51,529 nucleotides of DNA from Caldifarciminota bacterium (GTDB lineage Bacteria > Hydrothermota > Hydrothermia > LBFQ01 > DSFT01), in contig JANXBH010000012.1 of NCBI GenBank assembly GCA_025060695.1, positions 1-51,529 on the forward strand. Direction: 5' to 3'. A model generated the notes under the pieces. It saw only the letters and a list, made by a program, of their open reading frames with translations. It was not told the DNA's origin and searched no databases. The position numbers were made by a program, and so were the translations under genes. This document shows positions 17,107-25,463 of the stretch, piece after piece. The first letter of the stretch is position 1, and each line of letters starts with the position of its first letter.

Positions 17107-17736
17107 ATAATTCTTACTTTATTTTTTTATCCAGAAGTAGAAGAAGGTTATGCAGAAGTATATGCTAAAAAGTATGAAAACAAAAAAACTGCATCAGGTG
17201 AAATTTATAAATCTAATTTATTTACAGGAGCACATCCCTACCTTCCGTTTGGGACAATAGTAGAGGTAATAAATTTAAAAAATGGGAAAAAGGTAAAACT
17301 TAAGATAAATGATAGATTTATTCCAAAGGGAAATGTAATTATTCATCTTTCTGAAAAATCTGCCAATGAATTAGAAATAAAAGGAAAGGGTAAAGTTAGA
17401 TTAGTTGTAAAGTCTATTCCAGAAGGAAAAGAGAAATTTATTCAAAGAGGGTATGCAAGCTGGTATGGAGGTAAATTTCATGGCAGGAAAACCGCATGTG
17501 GTATTGTTTTTGATACATACAAGTACTACGCAGCACACAAGACACTACCCTGTGGCACTATTTTAAAAGTCACTAATCTAAAAAATAATAAATCAGTTGA
17601 AGTAAAAGTAGTAGATAGAGGTCCTTTTAAAAAGGGAAGAATAATTGACCTATCTTATATAAGTGCAAAGGAGTTAGGAATAGTTTCAAGTGGGGTTGAA
17701 CTTGTTGAGATTGAAGTATTAAAATGGCCCTATTAG
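17107..17736 (+). CDS. tandem RlpA-like double-psi beta-barrel protein starting at ATA/ATT
   Basis: The open frame of 209 codons contains no ATG, GTG or TTG at all, yet it encodes two clear RlpA/DPBB domains. Domain 1 (about 14-102) has GYAEVYAKKY, TASGEIY, LPFGTIVEVINLKNG and NDRF. Domain 2 (about 113-204) has GYASWYGGKFHGRKTACG, AAHKTLPCGTILKVTNLKN and VVDRGPFKKGRIIDLS. RlpA proteins bind or cleave peptidoglycan glycans lacking stem peptides. Domain 2 keeps the acidic pair Asp170/Asp181; in domain 1 the second acid is His80, so it may only bind. The N-terminus IILTLFFYPE is a very short signal. The gene lies between the deacetylase stop and the MFS gene, overlapping the latter by 13 bp. Confidence 0.85.
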   Translation: MILTLFFYPEVEEGYAEVYAKKYENKKTASGEIYKSNLFTGAHPYLPFGTIVEVINLKNGKKVKLKINDRFIPKGNVIIHLSEKSANELEIKGKGKVRLVVKSIPEGKEKFIQRGYASWYGGKFHGRKTACGIVFDTYKYYAAHKTLPCGTILKVTNLKNNKSVEVKVVDRGPFKKGRIIDLSYISAKELGIVSSGVELVEIEVLKWPY

Positions 17737-18893
17737 TTTTAACGCAGTTTTTCGTAGGTTTAGCAGACCAAATTTATATTAGTGTAATACCATTTTTAGT
17801 TATTACAATTGAAATGCATAATGCTTCTTTAAAAGCAGGTATAGTAAGCTTTATAGAGACATTACCTTTTTTAACTATTAGCTTTCTTGCAGGTATATTA
17901 GCAGATAGGTATAACAAGAAACTATTACTTATTATTTCTGCATTCTTTTCAGGTCTTTTTCTTTTAACCATTCCTATATTTAATTATCTTGGAAAGTTAA
18001 ATTGGATAATCATTGCAATCACAGGATTTTTAGTATCTTCATTTGCTACACTTTATCCTCCTGCAAGAGATGCTCTTATTCCATATTTAGTAAAAGATAA
18101 GGATAAACTATTTTACTACAATGCGATTGTTCAGAGCTCCTATCAATTTGCACTTTTTCTGGGAGGATTAGTCCCTCCAATTGTCCTATTCCTTAGAAAT
18201 GACCTTGTATTCTTAGTCCTTATAGATGCATTTGTGCTAATAGTCGCTTCAACTTTTTTATTTCCCATAAGATATAGTGAAAATGCTAAATTTAAAGAAA
18301 AAATCTCATTAACCGAAGATTTAAAATCATTTATTACTATATTAACGGAAAATAGGTCGGTGCGTTTACTTGTAATTTTAACTGCATTAGACAATTTCTT
18401 TATAATGGGTCTTGTTACTATTGGCGCGAGTCTATATATTAAAAACTATCTATCACTTGGTGCAAGGGAGTTTGCAATATTCAATGCGGTTCTATCACTT
18501 GGCTGGTTTATTAGTGCAATTATTATATCTAAACTAAAGCTTGATGAAATAAAAATGTTAAAACTGGGAATATTTTTAGATGGATTTACATATATTCCAC
18601 TTTTTTTTGTAAAAGACTTTGGCTTGTCTTTGATTTTTATATTTATTCATGGACTTGTAATTCCACTAATTACAGTATCAAGAACTACTATTATTCAAAA
18701 ATATGTGAATGAAGAAATTAGGGGAAGGGTATTCTCGTTAATTTATATTGCTGTTATTGGGTTTATGTCTATTTCAGGTTTATTTATGGGTTTTCTTGGT
18801 GAGTTTTTAGATGCAAATTATCTATTCTTGGTAGGAGGAATAGGTGGTTCTATTGTGGGTATTATGAGCTTTTACTTTAAAATTTTCAAGTGA
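17724..18893 (+). CDS. major facilitator superfamily transporter
   Basis: This 389-aa integral membrane protein has about twelve hydrophobic helices. It carries the MFS loop signature between helices 2 and 3 (GILADRYNKKLLL) and a related VSRTTIIQKYVNEEIRGRVFS loop in the second half. It resembles the MFS_3 / enterobactin-exporter-like group, a drug or small-molecule efflux type; the substrate is unknown. The ATG lies inside the end of rlpA. Its final codons (FKIFK) contain the TAAAAT promoter of the next gene, and its stop overlaps the GTG of that gene. Confidence 0.87.
   Translation: MALLVLTQFFVGLADQIYISVIPFLVITIEMHNASLKAGIVSFIETLPFLTISFLAGILADRYNKKLLLIISAFFSGLFLLTIPIFNYLGKLNWIIIAITGFLVSSFATLYPPARDALIPYLVKDKDKLFYYNAIVQSSYQFALFLGGLVPPIVLFLRNDLVFLVLIDAFVLIVASTFLFPIRYSENAKFKEKISLTEDLKSFITILTENRSVRLLVILTALDNFFIMGLVTIGASLYIKNYLSLGAREFAIFNAVLSLGWFISAIIISKLKLDEIKMLKLGIFLDGFTYIPLFFVKDFGLSLIFIFIHGLVIPLITVSRTTIIQKYVNEEIRGRVFSLIYIAVIGFMSISGLFMGFLGEFLDANYLFLVGGIGGSIVGIMSFYFKIFK
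18876..18883 (+). promoter_or_regulatory. -10 box (TTTAAAAT) for the M50 protease gene, inside the MFS CDS
   Basis: ACTTTAAAATTTTCAA leads into the GTG at 18890 with 6 nt between TAAAAT and the GTG. There is no Shine-Dalgarno. Confidence 0.5.
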
Positions 18894-19483
18894 ATTTCTT
18901 AGAAATACTTTATTACTTGCCTGCAATATTAATAGGTATTACTTTCCACGAGTATGCGCACGCACTTGCAGCAGACAAACTTGGAGATTATACGCCAAGA
19001 CTTGAAGGTAGATTAACTTTAAATCCTATTAAGCATATTGACATTATTGGTTTTATTGCACTTTTAATATTTCATTTTGGTTGGGCAAAACCAGTCCCAG
19101 TAAATATATATAATCTTAGAAATCCTCCAAGAGATATGATAATAATAGCATTTGCAGGTCCTCTATCAAATATTATAATTGCATTTATTTCTTTTGTTTT
19201 GTTGAAATTTTTATCAGATAGTGAGGTATTAAAATTCCTATTAAGTTCGACTATAACGATAAATATATTTCTTTTTGCATTTAATTTAATTCCACTTCCA
19301 CCACTTGATGGATGGAGAATACTAAGCGGTTTTTTCCCAAATTTAATGTTTAATAGAAATCTTGAAATATATGGTTTTATAGCACTACTATTTATTATAT
19401 TCTTCCTAAAAGGTCTAATATCAAGCTATCTGTTCTTTGTTTATTCATTAACTATAGGTATTTTCAAAATTATAGTGCCTTGA
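18890..19483 (+). CDS. site-2 protease family (M50) membrane metalloprotease
   Basis: This 197-aa polytopic membrane protein has the zinc motif HEYAH (His20, Glu21, His24) in helix 1 and the second metal-binding segment PPLDGW in a later helix. This is the short YwhC-type M50 family, which cleaves within the membrane; substrates are unknown. The N-terminal membrane helix starts directly at the GTG. The GTG overlaps the MFS stop (GTGA), and a promoter box precedes it at 6 nt. Confidence 0.9.
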   Translation: MNFLEILYYLPAILIGITFHEYAHALAADKLGDYTPRLEGRLTLNPIKHIDIIGFIALLIFHFGWAKPVPVNIYNLRNPPRDMIIIAFAGPLSNIIIAFISFVLLKFLSDSEVLKFLLSSTITINIFLFAFNLIPLPPLDGWRILSGFFPNLMFNRNLEIYGFIALLFIIFFLKGLISSYLFFVYSLTIGIFKIIVP

Positions 19484-19766
19484 AATATTTAAATTTATGC
19501 TTTAAAATTGTGAGCGGAGGTGAGAATATAATATGGTTAATAAGTGAGATTGTAAATCCATATGTAATGGAGAGAGATATAAATAGAATGAGTGTAGAGA
19601 TATACGATGATAACTGGCATAATTATAAAAAACTCACTTGGAAATAATCTAACTTTCATAAAATACGACAACTTCAAAAAAGCCATATATATGAAATTAC
19701 AAAACTACTCAGTAGAAGATTCATTGAAAGTGGTGAAATTACTTGAAGAGAAAGGAGTAAATAACT
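19484..19766 (+). other. intergenic stretch with promoter box and remnant small ORFs
   Basis: This 283-bp stretch has no full-size gene. It holds a CTTTAAAAT box (19503-19508), an SD-like GGAGGTGAG (19516-19524), and two overlapping small frames that read like one broken gene (see the next entry). It ends in the AAAGGAG ribosome binding site of the secreted protein at 19767. Confidence 0.5.
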
Positions 19767-19783
19767 ATGTTGTTCGTCATTAG
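19510..19783 (+). pseudogene. small protein gene, apparently frameshifted
   Basis: Frame 1 (GTG 19510 to stop 19647; or ATA 19528/19531 after the GGAGGTGAG) reads IIWLISEIVNPYVMERDINR and then EIYDDNWHNYKKLTWK. Frame 2 (ATG 19607 to stop 19783) reads NNLTFIKYDNFKKAIYMKLQ and EDSLKVVKLLEEKGVNNYVV. Removing one base at TGGAAATAATC (near 19645) fuses them into one charged protein of about 85-90 residues. I do not recognise it. Its end overlaps the start of the secreted protein at 19767, so it could be a small coupled upstream gene. It may also be two real short ORFs. Confidence 0.4.
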
Positions 19784-21353
19784 TGTGCAAATGTGGTCAG
19801 GACTGAGAACCTTTGGTGGAGCAAATTGGGACCAATTATGGGGTGTAGACTTCAATGCACCAGGAAATAGAGTAGTTTCAAATCTTTTCTCAATGACATA
19901 TAAAATAGACAATAGCACAGGTTCTGATTTTGTAGTAATAGTGACTACACCATTTGGAACAAGTATATGGGAAAGAGTAGTAGGTAGGTCAAACATGAAT
20001 GAATGGTCATACAAGATAACATACGATAATGCAGGAAATCCAATAGTTGGAGGTGTAAGCTGTGTCCCAAGTGGTGGTCCTTCAAATTGTCAGCTTTCAG
20101 GAAGCACAAGAGCCTTTGCTATTAAGTTAAATGGGACAAATGGAAGCTTTCTATCTGCAAGAGATATTGCATCAAGCTGGGGAACAGCCGATTGGGTAAG
20201 GATAATGTCCATTAATAGCACAAGTGATGGAGGATTCGTAGTAGCGGGAGATGTTTACTACGACTCATGGACTGGGGATATAGATGGTTTTGTAGCCAAG
20301 TTTGATGCAAACATGAACTTACAATGGGCAAGAGCAGTAGGAACAACAAGTGTTGAATGGCTAACAACAGCTTTTCAGACAACTGATGGAAATATTGTAG
20401 TTATCGGACCATCTTTTTATGAAATATGGGTTGCAAAGTTCAATGTAAGTAATGGAAATACCATATGGCAAAGAAGATATCCAAGAACCTACTATGATGA
20501 TGGAGTAGGTAAATACTTTACTTGGGGTAAGCCTGCATCTGATGGAGGAATTATCATAGCAGATGAGATTAGTGGAGGAAATAATAGAGATGTTCTGTTT
20601 TTAAAACTAAATTCAAATGGCGATTTTGTATGTGCAAGAAGGATTGGTGGTACAGGACATGATGCAGGTATAGATATAGTAGAAGGAGCAGATTATTACT
20701 ACTTAGCAGGTTTTTGGAACTCTTATGACTTATTTTATGCAAGGTTTGATAAGACAAATTGTAATTTAGTAGGAAATGTTAGATATATTCTATCAGGTAA
20801 TGATGAGTCTGCGAGGGCTATTGATATTAGAAGCTCATCAAATGTTCCATATGTTGCAGGTTATACAAATAGACCTGATTGGACTGCTGGTAATTATGAT
20901 GGTTTATTAGCAGCAGATAGTGGTATTCAAGATACTTGCTATTGGAGGAGTCTAACTCCTTCAACTAATGTCTCAGTTTCACTTTCAGCAAGTGGAAGTT
21001 GGGATATTTACGGAAATCCAATAACTGTAAGTTCGGCAACTTATACTGCCAATAGTGTTAATACTAATAAAACTGTAGCTTGTGGTTTATTAACGCCTGT
21101 TAACACATCTGAAAAATATGAAGATTGCTATATTTCAATATCAAGAAACGGTAAATTTTTAAATATCAGGTCAAAAAATAAGCAAGATATAGATATAAGC
21201 ATATATTCAGTAGATGGAAGGCTCGTCTATAAAAAGGAAATTAAAAACTTTGAAGGTGAATTTAGTGAAAGATTAAGTCTATTAAAAGGAATATATGTAG
21301 TTAGCATAGCTTATATCGGAGGAAGGTTAATTAAACAAATTGTAGTTAAGTAA
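19767..21353 (+). CDS. secreted propeller-type protein with C-terminal sorting tail
   Basis: The ATG is set by AAAGGAG 11 nt upstream and an in-frame TAA at 19758. The N-terminus MLFVISVQMWSG is an extremely short hydrophobic signal with no basic residues. The body is built of bladed repeats such as 'TSDGGFVVAGDVYYD ... DGFVAKFDANMNLQWARAVG', also found in the 7056, 10431 and 40392 proteins and resembling SBBP/delta-60 repeats. The tail reads DISIYSVDGRLVYKKE and KGIYVVSIAYIGGR. Length is 528 aa. It is followed after 12 nt by a second tailed protein, so the two probably form an operon. Function is unknown. Confidence 0.8.
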   Translation: MLFVISVQMWSGLRTFGGANWDQLWGVDFNAPGNRVVSNLFSMTYKIDNSTGSDFVVIVTTPFGTSIWERVVGRSNMNEWSYKITYDNAGNPIVGGVSCVPSGGPSNCQLSGSTRAFAIKLNGTNGSFLSARDIASSWGTADWVRIMSINSTSDGGFVVAGDVYYDSWTGDIDGFVAKFDANMNLQWARAVGTTSVEWLTTAFQTTDGNIVVIGPSFYEIWVAKFNVSNGNTIWQRRYPRTYYDDGVGKYFTWGKPASDGGIIIADEISGGNNRDVLFLKLNSNGDFVCARRIGGTGHDAGIDIVEGADYYYLAGFWNSYDLFYARFDKTNCNLVGNVRYILSGNDESARAIDIRSSSNVPYVAGYTNRPDWTAGNYDGLLAADSGIQDTCYWRSLTPSTNVSVSLSASGSWDIYGNPITVSSATYTANSVNTNKTVACGLLTPVNTSEKYEDCYISISRNGKFLNIRSKNKQDIDISIYSVDGRLVYKKEIKNFEGEFSERLSLLKGIYVVSIAYIGGRLIKQIVVK

Positions 21354-21365
21354 AGGAGGTTAAAA

Positions 21366-23117
21366 GTGTTATTCTTGATTATCTCGCAAGCACCTATTGA
21401 CGCAGCAAATGGAACATGGTTGAAACTAAGGGGGTCTCAGAGAAATACAGGAGTACAGCTTTTGAGAGGAAACTTCGGAAATAATACTAATGGTTTTGTC
21501 CTTAAATGGTGGTATAATTTTCTTAATAATTCTCCCGACACTTATAAATGCTCGAACCTTCAAGGGAATGATTTGGAGTGCGGTTGTGAAGCTGAACCTG
21601 CTATATATGACGTAAATAATGATGGGATAAATGATGTAATATATACATGGTCTGATTCTTTATCTAATCATACTGCGTCTGTAAAGGCATTGAATGGTTC
21701 TAATGGAAGTATTTTATGGGACTTTGCCCCCACTAATTTTGGTTCTCACCAAGGACCTGCAATAGGAAATGTAAATGGTGCAAACGCTGGACCAGAGATC
21801 GTAGTTTTACAGCATAAACAGAATAGAATGCATATCTTAAGATTGAATGGGACAGAAATATGTAATGCTTCTCTTTCTAATGCTGCTCTGTATTCATCTC
21901 CTATAATAATTCCAGATATTAGCGGTGATGGTCTTGCTGATATTGTTTTTGTCTATACTGAAGTTCCGAATTTTTCCTGCCTTAATCCACTTGGCTGCCT
22001 TGTAATTGTAGCCTATAGAGGGAACTGCTCCCAAATATGGGTTAGAAGGATAAGTTTAGCCTTTCCTCATACAAGTATTCCCCCACTTGCTACTATTGCT
22101 TACGGCAACTTAGGAAATAATGGTAATAGACTCTATGCATTATCTGCAACAGGACTACTTGTTGCTTTAAACCCAGTTAATGGCAATATAATATGGCAAT
22201 TTAACATGCCTTCATCAGGAGGAGGATATTGGAGTACTCCCGCAATTGGAGATTTTAGAGGACCAGCTGGAAATGGTGATGAAATGATTATTACAAACTA
22301 CGATAATTATGTATATTTAGTAGCAGATAACGGAAATTCCGCTAATATTATATGGGTTGACACTCTTGGAGGTAGCCCACCATATAATGTAAATACCTCT
22401 GTCGGTGTATGGGATGTAGATAATGACGGATGTGACGATTATATCTTTGGTTATTCTCAGTTCTCTCTATTACCAAGAGCCACCGCCAGAAAGGGAAATA
22501 ACAAACAAATAATATGGGATATTCAATTACCCGATGCACCTGGAGCTATACCATCTTACCATAGCGGTGCCCCAAGAATAGCAGATCTCGTTCCTTCAAA
22601 TACTGGCATGGAAGCTGTAATATCAACCGGTTACACTCCTTCTGAGAATTCAATATATCTAATAGATTTAGATAATGGAAATATTATTTGGCGCTTTCGA
22701 GCTATCAATCATATACCACAAGGTGCCACGTTTGAGGGAGGAGCAATTGCTGATATAGATGGTGATGGGTGTTCTGAGATTATAAACTTACCTTCGTTTA
22801 ATAATAATGCAAGAGTTGTCGTTCTTGACGATCCATCTAATAGTTCAAACTGCGGCACTATAACTTATGTTAAGCCAACTTGCTCAGTTACACCCGTTGG
22901 ACACGATGAGAAAAACGAGAAAGACGAATTTAATCTTACTTTAACGAAAAACGGTTTTATAGCTTACTCCAATATTAAAAGAGATTGGAAGATTATATCA
23001 AGTGATGGAAGGGTAATTGAAGAATTTTACAATACTGAGAGAATCTCCTTGAATTTAAAGAAAGGATTTTATATTGTAAAATCTGGTAAAACTTCCAAGA
23101 AAATAATAATACACTAA
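21366..23117 (+). CDS. secreted FG-GAP/VCBS-repeat propeller protein with C-terminal sorting tail
   Basis: The GTG start is fixed by AAAGGAGG 6 nt upstream and a TAA just before it. The N-terminus is MLFLIISQAPIDAANG, again a very short signal. Calcium-type loops DVNNDGINDV, DISGDGLADI, DVDNDGCDDY and DIDGDGCSEI mark FG-GAP/VCBS blades of an integrin-alpha-like propeller. Several cysteines suggest extracellular disulfides. The tail reads DWKIISSDGRVIEEF and KGFYIVKSGKTSKKIIIH. Length is 583 aa. Such proteins bind surfaces or glycans outside the cell; the ligand is unknown. The stop is shared in a CTAA overlap with the convergent hydrolase gene. Confidence 0.83.
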   Translation: MLFLIISQAPIDAANGTWLKLRGSQRNTGVQLLRGNFGNNTNGFVLKWWYNFLNNSPDTYKCSNLQGNDLECGCEAEPAIYDVNNDGINDVIYTWSDSLSNHTASVKALNGSNGSILWDFAPTNFGSHQGPAIGNVNGANAGPEIVVLQHKQNRMHILRLNGTEICNASLSNAALYSSPIIIPDISGDGLADIVFVYTEVPNFSCLNPLGCLVIVAYRGNCSQIWVRRISLAFPHTSIPPLATIAYGNLGNNGNRLYALSATGLLVALNPVNGNIIWQFNMPSSGGGYWSTPAIGDFRGPAGNGDEMIITNYDNYVYLVADNGNSANIIWVDTLGGSPPYNVNTSVGVWDVDNDGCDDYIFGYSQFSLLPRATARKGNNKQIIWDIQLPDAPGAIPSYHSGAPRIADLVPSNTGMEAVISTGYTPSENSIYLIDLDNGNIIWRFRAINHIPQGATFEGGAIADIDGDGCSEIINLPSFNNNARVVVLDDPSNSSNCGTITYVKPTCSVTPVGHDEKNEKDEFNLTLTKNGFIAYSNIKRDWKIISSDGRVIEEFYNTERISLNLKKGFYIVKSGKTSKKIIIH

Positions 23118-24013
23118 TATATACTAATTCCTCTTTCTCTTGAAATTGTAATAACTTGTGCTTTTAAATTTTCTCTAAATGCATGTATAGGTTGTCTAAT
23201 ACGTTTCTTACTATGTATTTCTTCGGTTAAAAAATCTAAAACTTTTTCAAAATTACTAATATTTTTTATGGCATTTTCTATTATCTCTACATATTCATAA
23301 GTTGTTTTTAATGAATCTTCTAAATATCGTTTTATATTTTCTCTTCCAAAAATCAAGTGCTCATGAGGAAGACCTAAAATTTCTATATCCAATTTCATAA
23401 TCTTTTGAATACTATTTATATATTGACTTAAGCTTGAGAGAAATTGAGGTAAAATATATGTATCATCACTATTTGGGACACCACAAGCTTCACCTGGAAT
23501 AATTACTTTCCACGGCAGTATGTAGTAAGATACTGAATCTCTTGTATGACCGGGAGTTTCAAGAAAGTGTATTTTTATATCTTCAAAATCCAAAATATCA
23601 CCTTCTTTAACTTCATCAGTAATTTCAAAACTTTTAAAACTATAGTTTAGTAGCGGATTTAACACCTTTAGCTCAATTTTATTTAAGTTTTCAATTAAAC
23701 TAAGTGCCCTTTGACTACTAAATACATTTTTTATATAGCTATGCGCAAAAATTCTTTCTACAATAAAGCTTTCTAAAATTATTGGAACTCCACCTATGTG
23801 GTCATAGTGAGAATGCGTAATTAATAAATAATTTATCTTTTTAATACCCATGTTTTTCAAAAAGTCCCTTAGCTTATATCCATAAAATGCAGTTCCCGTA
23901 TCAATCAAAATATTATTTCCATGTGCACTTATATAATACATGTATGCATAGGCATTTCCAAGAACTTTAAAATTTTTATCAATCTCAATAACTTTAAATT
24001 CAAGTTCTCTCAT
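23114..24013 (-). CDS. metallo-beta-lactamase-fold hydrolase
   Basis: I choose the ATG at 24013 (MRELEFKVIEIDK), 11 bp after the stop of the upstream amidohydrolase; the longer frame overlaps that gene. The zinc motif is HSHYDH (67-72 of the 299-aa protein), followed by PGHTRDS and a C-terminal helical region (EIHSKKRIRQPIHAFRENLK) resembling an added helical domain of glyoxalase II-like or lactonase-type members. The substrate is unknown; a thioester or lactone is possible. It is last in the korA-korB-amidohydrolase cluster. Confidence 0.87.
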   Translation of the reverse strand: MRELEFKVIEIDKNFKVLGNAYAYMYYISAHGNNILIDTGTAFYGYKLRDFLKNMGIKKINYLLITHSHYDHIGGVPIILESFIVERIFAHSYIKNVFSSQRALSLIENLNKIELKVLNPLLNYSFKSFEITDEVKEGDILDFEDIKIHFLETPGHTRDSVSYYILPWKVIIPGEACGVPNSDDTYILPQFLSSLSQYINSIQKIMKLDIEILGLPHEHLIFGRENIKRYLEDSLKTTYEYVEIIENAIKNISNFEKVLDFLTEEIHSKKRIRQPIHAFRENLKAQVITISRERGISIY

Positions 24014-24026
24014 ATTCTTCCATACC

Positions 24027-25463
24027 TTAGTAATTTGTGTTATAAAACGAATAAGGAGTTTTATCTTCATATGAAGTATATAATAATTTCATATTTTCAT
24101 CTAAAACTATGATGTCTGCGTAATAGCCTTTTTCTATTTTCCCAATTTTATCTTCCATAAACAAAAACTCAGCACCTGCAGTTGAATATAAATAAAGTGC
24201 ATCCTCTAAGCTAATTCTTTCAGTTTCTATAAAATGCTCTACAGCACCTTGAATTCCTAATATTGGGTCTAATGGCATAGTATCACTCCCAAATGAAAAC
24301 TTTACATTCTTATCTAACATAGTTTTATATAAATTGCATCTTTTTAAAGTTTCATAACTTAATTTTTTTGCATACATATTATCGTATCCTCCCCATAGTT
24401 TTACAAAGTTTGGCTGACAGGATATGTAAATATTCAGCTTTGAAGCAAGTTCTATGTCCTCATAGTATGGAAACTCAAAATGTTCTATTCTATGCCTTAA
24501 ATAATTTTCTTTAACATTTAACTTAAAAACCCTAATAAACTGATTTATAGCCTTTTCGCCAATAGCATGTGCTAAAAGTTGCACCTTATATTCCTGACAC
24601 ATATTCAATATATATGCAAGTTCTTCGTCAGTCTTTAGTAAAACATCATGAGTCCCACTTCCTACTGAACCATCTAAGAAAATTTTCATTCCAAGAAACT
24701 TAAGATAGTCATCGCCAAAATTGTACTCCAAGCCTACATTTTTTACATACTCAAAAAATCTTTCGTATAAAACTATTCCTACTCTTAACTTAAGTTTTCC
24801 TTCTCTTTTTAATTCCTGATATGCCCTAAAACTATTCACATTTGTAATATCTACTATACTTCTTATACCAAAACTTAAGGCAATTTCTTGTGCTTTTAAT
24901 ATACCTTCCTTTATTTCATCAATGCTTGGTTTAAATATTTCATATATATTTAAAGGTAATTTCTCAAGAGCTATACCAGTATTAGTATCCAATCCTTCTA
25001 TACTTCCTATAATTTCAATAGCTTTTGAATTTAATATAGCTTTATGCCCGCATACTCTTTTAAATATTATAGGCTTTTTATTTGAAATTTTGTCTAAATC
25101 CTCTTTTGTAATATTGCTATCATCTTTCCATTTACTATCATCATACCCAACAAATATGTACACATCCCTTTCATTTTCCTTTATATATTCACTTGCAAAG
25201 TCAATAACGTCTTTCTTTAAAGTAAATTTATTTAAATTTGGTTTAGATAGACTTATACCATAACTAGAAAGATGAGTATGGGTATCTATAAATGAGGGCA
25301 TAAGTATAGTATTTTCTGGAAATGTCCTTACAGGAATATGAGTAATTTCACTTTCAAATGCATCTAAGATATCAACTATTTTACCATCCTCTACTAAAAT
25401 CGCAATGTTTTCTAATAATTTATTTCCTAAAAGTGTTTTGTGAGCTATAAGTATTTCTTTCAT
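24027..25463 (-). CDS. amidohydrolase family 3 (YtcJ-like)
   Basis: This 478-aa metal-dependent hydrolase of the amidohydrolase superfamily has the metal ligands DTHTHLS (His62, His64), LAHAIGEKAI, the RIEHFEF strand and SFGSDTMPLDP near the end of the barrel. The N-terminal beta-sandwich closes with the C-terminal segment (GKIEKGYYADIIVLD). YtcJ-type enzymes hydrolyse N-acyl or amide bonds; the substrate cannot be read here. The start overlaps the korB stop by 4 bp (ATGA), implying coupling with the ferredoxin oxidoreductase. It may act on a product linked to amino-acid fermentation. Confidence 0.9.
   Translation of the reverse strand: MKEILIAHKTLLGNKLLENIAILVEDGKIVDILDAFESEITHIPVRTFPENTILMPSFIDTHTHLSSYGISLSKPNLNKFTLKKDVIDFASEYIKENERDVYIFVGYDDSKWKDDSNITKEDLDKISNKKPIIFKRVCGHKAILNSKAIEIIGSIEGLDTNTGIALEKLPLNIYEIFKPSIDEIKEGILKAQEIALSFGIRSIVDITNVNSFRAYQELKREGKLKLRVGIVLYERFFEYVKNVGLEYNFGDDYLKFLGMKIFLDGSVGSGTHDVLLKTDEELAYILNMCQEYKVQLLAHAIGEKAINQFIRVFKLNVKENYLRHRIEHFEFPYYEDIELASKLNIYISCQPNFVKLWGGYDNMYAKKLSYETLKRCNLYKTMLDKNVKFSFGSDTMPLDPILGIQGAVEHFIETERISLEDALYLYSTAGAEFLFMEDKIGKIEKGYYADIIVLDENMKLLYTSYEDKTPYSFYNTNY

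Noticed and set aside
19510-19783. Toxin-antitoxin pair in the small overlapping ORFs
   Set aside because: Neither short frame resembles a known toxin or antitoxin, and a single frameshifted gene explains both frames.
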